This document shows positions 63,930 through 64,000 of a stretch of 64,000 bases of DNA, one piece after another; the first letter of the stretch is position 1, and each line of letters opens with the position of its first letter. The notes below the pieces were generated by a model. It had not been told where the DNA came from, searched no databases, and worked only from the letters and a program-made list of their open reading frames with translations. The translations under genes and the position numbers were made by a program. The DNA lies in assembly GCF_000524195.1 (NCBI RefSeq), contig NW_020170452.1, positions 47,633-111,632 of the forward strand. Direction: 5' to 3'. The DNA comes from Echinococcus granulosus (taxonomy: Eukaryota > Platyhelminthes > Cestoda > Cyclophyllidea > Taeniidae).

Positions 63930-64000
63930 TTTGTCACTTTTAAAGCGGAGGTTATGCTTCCACCTTGTGGCTTGGTCTGTACCCTGGTAGTATATAATCT
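63930..64000 (-). CDS. Possible further exon of the PDZ gene, cut by the window edge
   Basis: On the minus strand this gives YYQGTDQATRWKHNLRFK in a frame that could join in phase 0 through a GTACCA donor to the exon beginning at 63857. The intron would be 72 bp. The donor is not strong and the peptide is not recognised, so this is tentative. Confidence 0.3.

Overview
This is a eukaryotic window, most likely from a tapeworm or close flatworm relative. Evidence: split genes with GT-AG introns, some very short (36 bp and 44 bp in the Integrator gene, 55 bp in ENY2); long AT-rich gaps between genes; an intronless, divergent rhodopsin-type GPCR; a short LTR-like repeat of the kind described in taeniids; conserved animal genes diverged to the degree typical of flatworms. 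The lineage is an inference. All homology calls come from reading translations against remembered family sequences, with no database search.

Layout. 1-22 kb is gene-poor. It holds one intact single-exon GPCR (10195-11475, +), an inverted, broken copy of part of that GPCR (1915-2160, -), an LTR-like insertion with target-site duplication (18642-18842), a CTC/CTT microsatellite beside an assembly gap (16074-16262), and no other gene I can support. 22-24.3 kb carries a head-to-head pair: ELP5 (-) and three-exon ENY2 (+). 27.0-29.4 kb carries a five-exon AMMECR1 homologue (-). 31.2-49.2 kb is an 18-exon PDXDC1 homologue (+), reconstructed in phase to 792 residues. Its introns contain old copies of the LTR-like repeat and three copies of a second repeat of about 0.8 kb. 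50.8-59.4 kb carries Integrator subunit 4 (+), 12 exons found, 5' end not resolved. The right edge (62.9-64.0 kb, -) is the end of a PDZ-domain gene that runs out of the window.

The genes do not form one pathway: Elongator (tRNA wobble modification), SAGA/TREX-2 (transcription and mRNA export), Integrator (snRNA 3' processing), a degenerate PLP-decarboxylase-like protein, an AMMECR1-domain protein, an orphan GPCR and a PDZ scaffold. Points most worth a second look: (a) inverted repeats flanking PDXDC1 exons 8-10, an arrangement that could favour circular RNA; (b) the LTR-like family with 4-bp target duplications; (c) loss of the PLP lysine in the PDXDC1 homologue; (d) the GPCR's unusual motifs and its inverted pseudogene; (e) an exon-like ORF in a PDXDC1 intron that does not fit the gene's phase. 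I found no CRISPR array, operon of prokaryotic type, tRNA or rRNA.
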